From an uncultured Cytophagaceae bacterium (GTDB taxonomy: Bacteria > Bacteroidota > Bacteroidia > Cytophagales > Spirosomataceae): a stretch of 7,820 nucleotides of DNA. A model generated the notes under the pieces. The model saw nothing but the letters and a program-made list of their open reading frames with translations. It was not told the DNA's origin and searched no databases. Where the stretch lies: positions 1 to 7,820 of the forward strand of contig CALLKB010000223.1 of the NCBI GenBank assembly GCA_938008575.1, read 5' to 3'. Positions 5,753 to 7,820 of this stretch are shown piece after piece (positions within the stretch are counted from its first letter, which is position 1; the number at the start of each line of letters is the position of its first letter). Position numbers and translations under genes: made by a program.

Positions 5753-7820
5753 ATGAAAAAGCTAACGACGCTGTTTTTTTTATTCATTACGCATGTGTTA
5801 TTCGGCCAAAGAGTCGAAGGGATCGTTATCGATCAAGAGATGAATGCACCTTTATGGGGGGCTTCGGTACGTGTTCAAGGTAGCCAACGGGGTGTTTTGA
5901 CTGATTCAAAAGGTCAATTTTCGCTTTCAGGTATTAACAATGCCACGAAACTTACCATTTCGTTTGTGGGCTATCAAGCTCAGGAAGTTTCTGTTTCGAA
6001 TGCTGCTCGGATTCTACTTCAGCGTTCGAGTTATTTACAGGACGAGGTAATCGTGAAGGCTACTCGGGCGGATGAAAATTCTGCCATGGCCTATTCGAAC
6101 GTATCAGCACAAGATCTGAAGAAAAATAATTTAGGCCAAGATATGCCTATGTTACTTAATTTTACCCCATCGGTCGTGACGACTTCGGACGCGGGTGCGG
6201 GTGTCGGTTACACGGGTATTCGAATTCGGGGTAGTGATGCGACGCGTGTCAATGTCACAATCAATGGAATTCCTGTGAATGATTCTGAATCGCAAGGTAC
6301 TTATTGGGTCAATATGCCTGATTTTGCTTCGTCGGTTAATTCTGTGCAGATTCAGCGCGGGGTGGGTACATCCACCAATGGAGCAGGGGCTTTTGGCGGA
6401 TCGGTTAATATGCAAACGAATACCTTTGAAGAGAAGGCTTATGCCGATATAAATGCTTCGGGCGGATCATTTGGAACCTTGAAAACAACCCTAAAAGTTG
6501 GGACTGGTTTGATGAATGGTAAATTCACCGTAGATGGGCGTTTGTCACGAATTGTGTCAGACGGTTATATCGATCGTGCATCTTCAAATCTGCAATCGGC
6601 TTATTTATCTGCGGCTTATTTTGCCAAAAACTCCTTCATTCGTATCAATTATTTTACGGGACGGGAGAAAACGTTTCAGTCTTGGTATGGCACGCCAGAA
6701 TCTCGTGTGACGGGTTCGGTTGCTGATATGCAGGCCTATATTGATCGGAATTATTTGTCCACTGCCGAAGCAAATAATTTGCTTACAAGCGGACGAACTT
6801 ATAATTATTACACCTACGCAAATCAGACGGATAATTATTCCCAAGATCATTTACAGTTGTTGACGAATCATCGTTTATCGCCCAACTGGGATTTGGATTG
6901 GAATTTTCATTATACCTATGGTCGCGGTTATTATGAGGAGTTTAAGCCTTCAGCAGATTTAAGTGCCTATGGTATTGCCGACAAACCTTCAGTCGATGTA
7001 GTTCGCCAAAAATGGCTCGACAATGATTTTTATGGCTCGACATTTGCCTTAAAATATGAAGGTTTACAGCGTTTAAAATTGACGTTTGGCGGTGCTTGGA
7101 ATCGCTATGTGGGTCGGCATTATGGCTTATTGATTCAACCGCTTGCTTATGCGGGTCACGAATGGTACCGCAGTCGGTCGCAAAAAACGGATTTGAATTT
7201 ATATGCCAAAGCGAATTGGGCGATTGCAACTTCATGGAATGCTTATTTGGATTTGCAATACCGAACGGTAGGGCATAAGATGGCTGGGATTGCGGATAAA
7301 ATGCAAGACATAAGCCAGATTTGGTCCTATCAATTCGTAAATCCTAAAATTGGTATTACGCATCAGATTTCATCGAATGCGAAGGTTTATGCTTCGTATG
7401 CACTCGGAAGTAAGGAGCCAAGCCGACAAGATTTTGTCGATAATCCAGGAACGACGCCACGTGCGGAATTTTTGCGGGATTTGGAAGTAGGTTATCAAGC
7501 TGGCCGTGCGAAGGTTTCCTATCAGTTGAACGCTTATTTTATGAATTATACGGACCAATTGGTGCTAACTGGTGCGGTAAATTCAGTAGGAGAAGCAATT
7601 CGTACGAATGCCCCATCGAGTTACCGTTTAGGTTTAGAGGCTTCTGTGAATGTACAATTGGCGGCTAACCTGACTTGGCAGGCCAATGCGACAATTTCTC
7701 GGAATCGTATACAAGATTTTACAGAAAAACTCGTTGAATATGCGGATTACAGCATTGTGTCTATTAAACATGGAGAGACGGATATTGCCTATTCGCCATC
7801 GGTAATTGGTGGAAGTACAT
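5753..7820 (+). CDS. TonB-dependent outer-membrane receptor, probable thiamine importer (partial, 3' end missing)
   Basis: The frame is open from the ATG at 5753 to the window edge: 689 codons with no stop. It starts with a signal peptide (MKK, a hydrophobic core, VLFGQ at about 15-19). A CarboxypepD-regulatory-like beta-sandwich follows at about 20-90 (VEGIVIDQEMNAPLWGASV, then GVLTDSKGQFSLSG), typical of Bacteroidota receptors. A TonB-box-like DEVIV is at about 97-101. The plug spans about 107-222, with IRIRGSDATRVNVTINGIPVND at about 156-177 and GAGAFGGSVNMQTN at about 210-223. The remainder is alternating aromatic and polar beta-barrel sequence. Receptors of this type use TonB-ExbBD energy to import scarce ligands across the outer membrane. 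Thiamine (or a phosphate ester) is inferred from the TPP riboswitch about 100 bp upstream; Bacteroidota are known to place such receptors under TPP control, often with a PnuT inner-membrane transporter. The last barrel strands and any pnuT or thiamine-kinase gene would lie beyond the edge. The protein alone does not prove the ligand. Confidence 0.92.
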   Translation, partial: MKKLTTLFFLFITHVLFGQRVEGIVIDQEMNAPLWGASVRVQGSQRGVLTDSKGQFSLSGINNATKLTISFVGYQAQEVSVSNAARILLQRSSYLQDEVIVKATRADENSAMAYSNVSAQDLKKNNLGQDMPMLLNFTPSVVTTSDAGAGVGYTGIRIRGSDATRVNVTINGIPVNDSESQGTYWVNMPDFASSVNSVQIQRGVGTSTNGAGAFGGSVNMQTNTFEEKAYADINASGGSFGTLKTTLKVGTGLMNGKFTVDGRLSRIVSDGYIDRASSNLQSAYLSAAYFAKNSFIRINYFTGREKTFQSWYGTPESRVTGSVADMQAYIDRNYLSTAEANNLLTSGRTYNYYTYANQTDNYSQDHLQLLTNHRLSPNWDLDWNFHYTYGRGYYEEFKPSADLSAYGIADKPSVDVVRQKWLDNDFYGSTFALKYEGLQRLKLTFGGAWNRYVGRHYGLLIQPLAYAGHEWYRSRSQKTDLNLYAKANWAIATSWNAYLDLQYRTVGHKMAGIADKMQDISQIWSYQFVNPKIGITHQISSNAKVYASYALGSKEPSRQDFVDNPGTTPRAEFLRDLEVGYQAGRAKVSYQLNAYFMNYTDQLVLTGAVNSVGEAIRTNAPSSYRLGLEASVNVQLAANLTWQANATISRNRIQDFTEKLVEYADYSIVSIKHGETDIAYSPSVIGGST

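Noticed and set aside
6152..7558. Minus-strand frames of 60-100 codons opposite the TonB receptor.
   Set aside because: Their Ile/Arg/His-rich translations are typical antisense products of beta-barrel coding sequence, with no promoter or family motif.
1..7820. Search for a novel defence, mobile or CRISPR-like system.
   Set aside because: All sizeable frames are assigned to known families, gene density is normal, and no repeat arrays, transposase, integrase, att-like repeats or clear composition shift were seen.

Overview
The window looks like chromosomal DNA from a Bacteroidota member, probably of the Cytophagales/Cytophagia side (genus not determinable). Three things point there: a gliding/type IX secretion lipoprotein of the GldJ family, a SusC/omp-type TonB receptor with the extra N-terminal carboxypeptidase-regulatory-like domain, and promoters of the Bacteroidota form TTTG/TTG-N~18-TAnnTTTG with no clear Shine-Dalgarno sequences.

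Layout, left to right. (1) Bases 1-35 (minus strand) are the first codons of a gene reading MARDLKFTRNI, the typical start of Bacteroidota elongation factor G (fusA), with its own promoter at 128-157. (2) Bases 170-844 (plus) encode a ComF-family amidophosphoribosyltransferase-like protein. (3) Bases 853-2118 (minus) encode the GldJ lipoprotein, convergent with comF. (4) Bases 2182-5511 (minus) encode transcription-repair coupling factor Mfd; gldJ lies 63 bp downstream on the same strand and has its own candidate -7 element. (5) Bases 5512-5752 form a dense divergent control region with back-to-back promoters for mfd and the rightward gene, then a TPP (thiamine pyrophosphate) riboswitch. (6) Bases 5753-7820 (plus) encode a TonB-dependent outer-membrane receptor running off the right edge. 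Its riboswitch marks it as a probable thiamine importer.

The genes are not one pathway. fusA, comF, gldJ, mfd and the receptor are housekeeping or envelope functions that sit side by side. The best functional link is between the riboswitch and the receptor: when cellular TPP is high, expression of the outer-membrane uptake protein should fall. I see no mobile element, CRISPR array, tRNA, rRNA or defence system, and no broken gene. The most interesting parts are the compact mirror-image promoter at 5538-5563, the possible switching hairpin after the TPP aptamer, and the apparent location of fusA outside a ribosomal-protein (str) operon.
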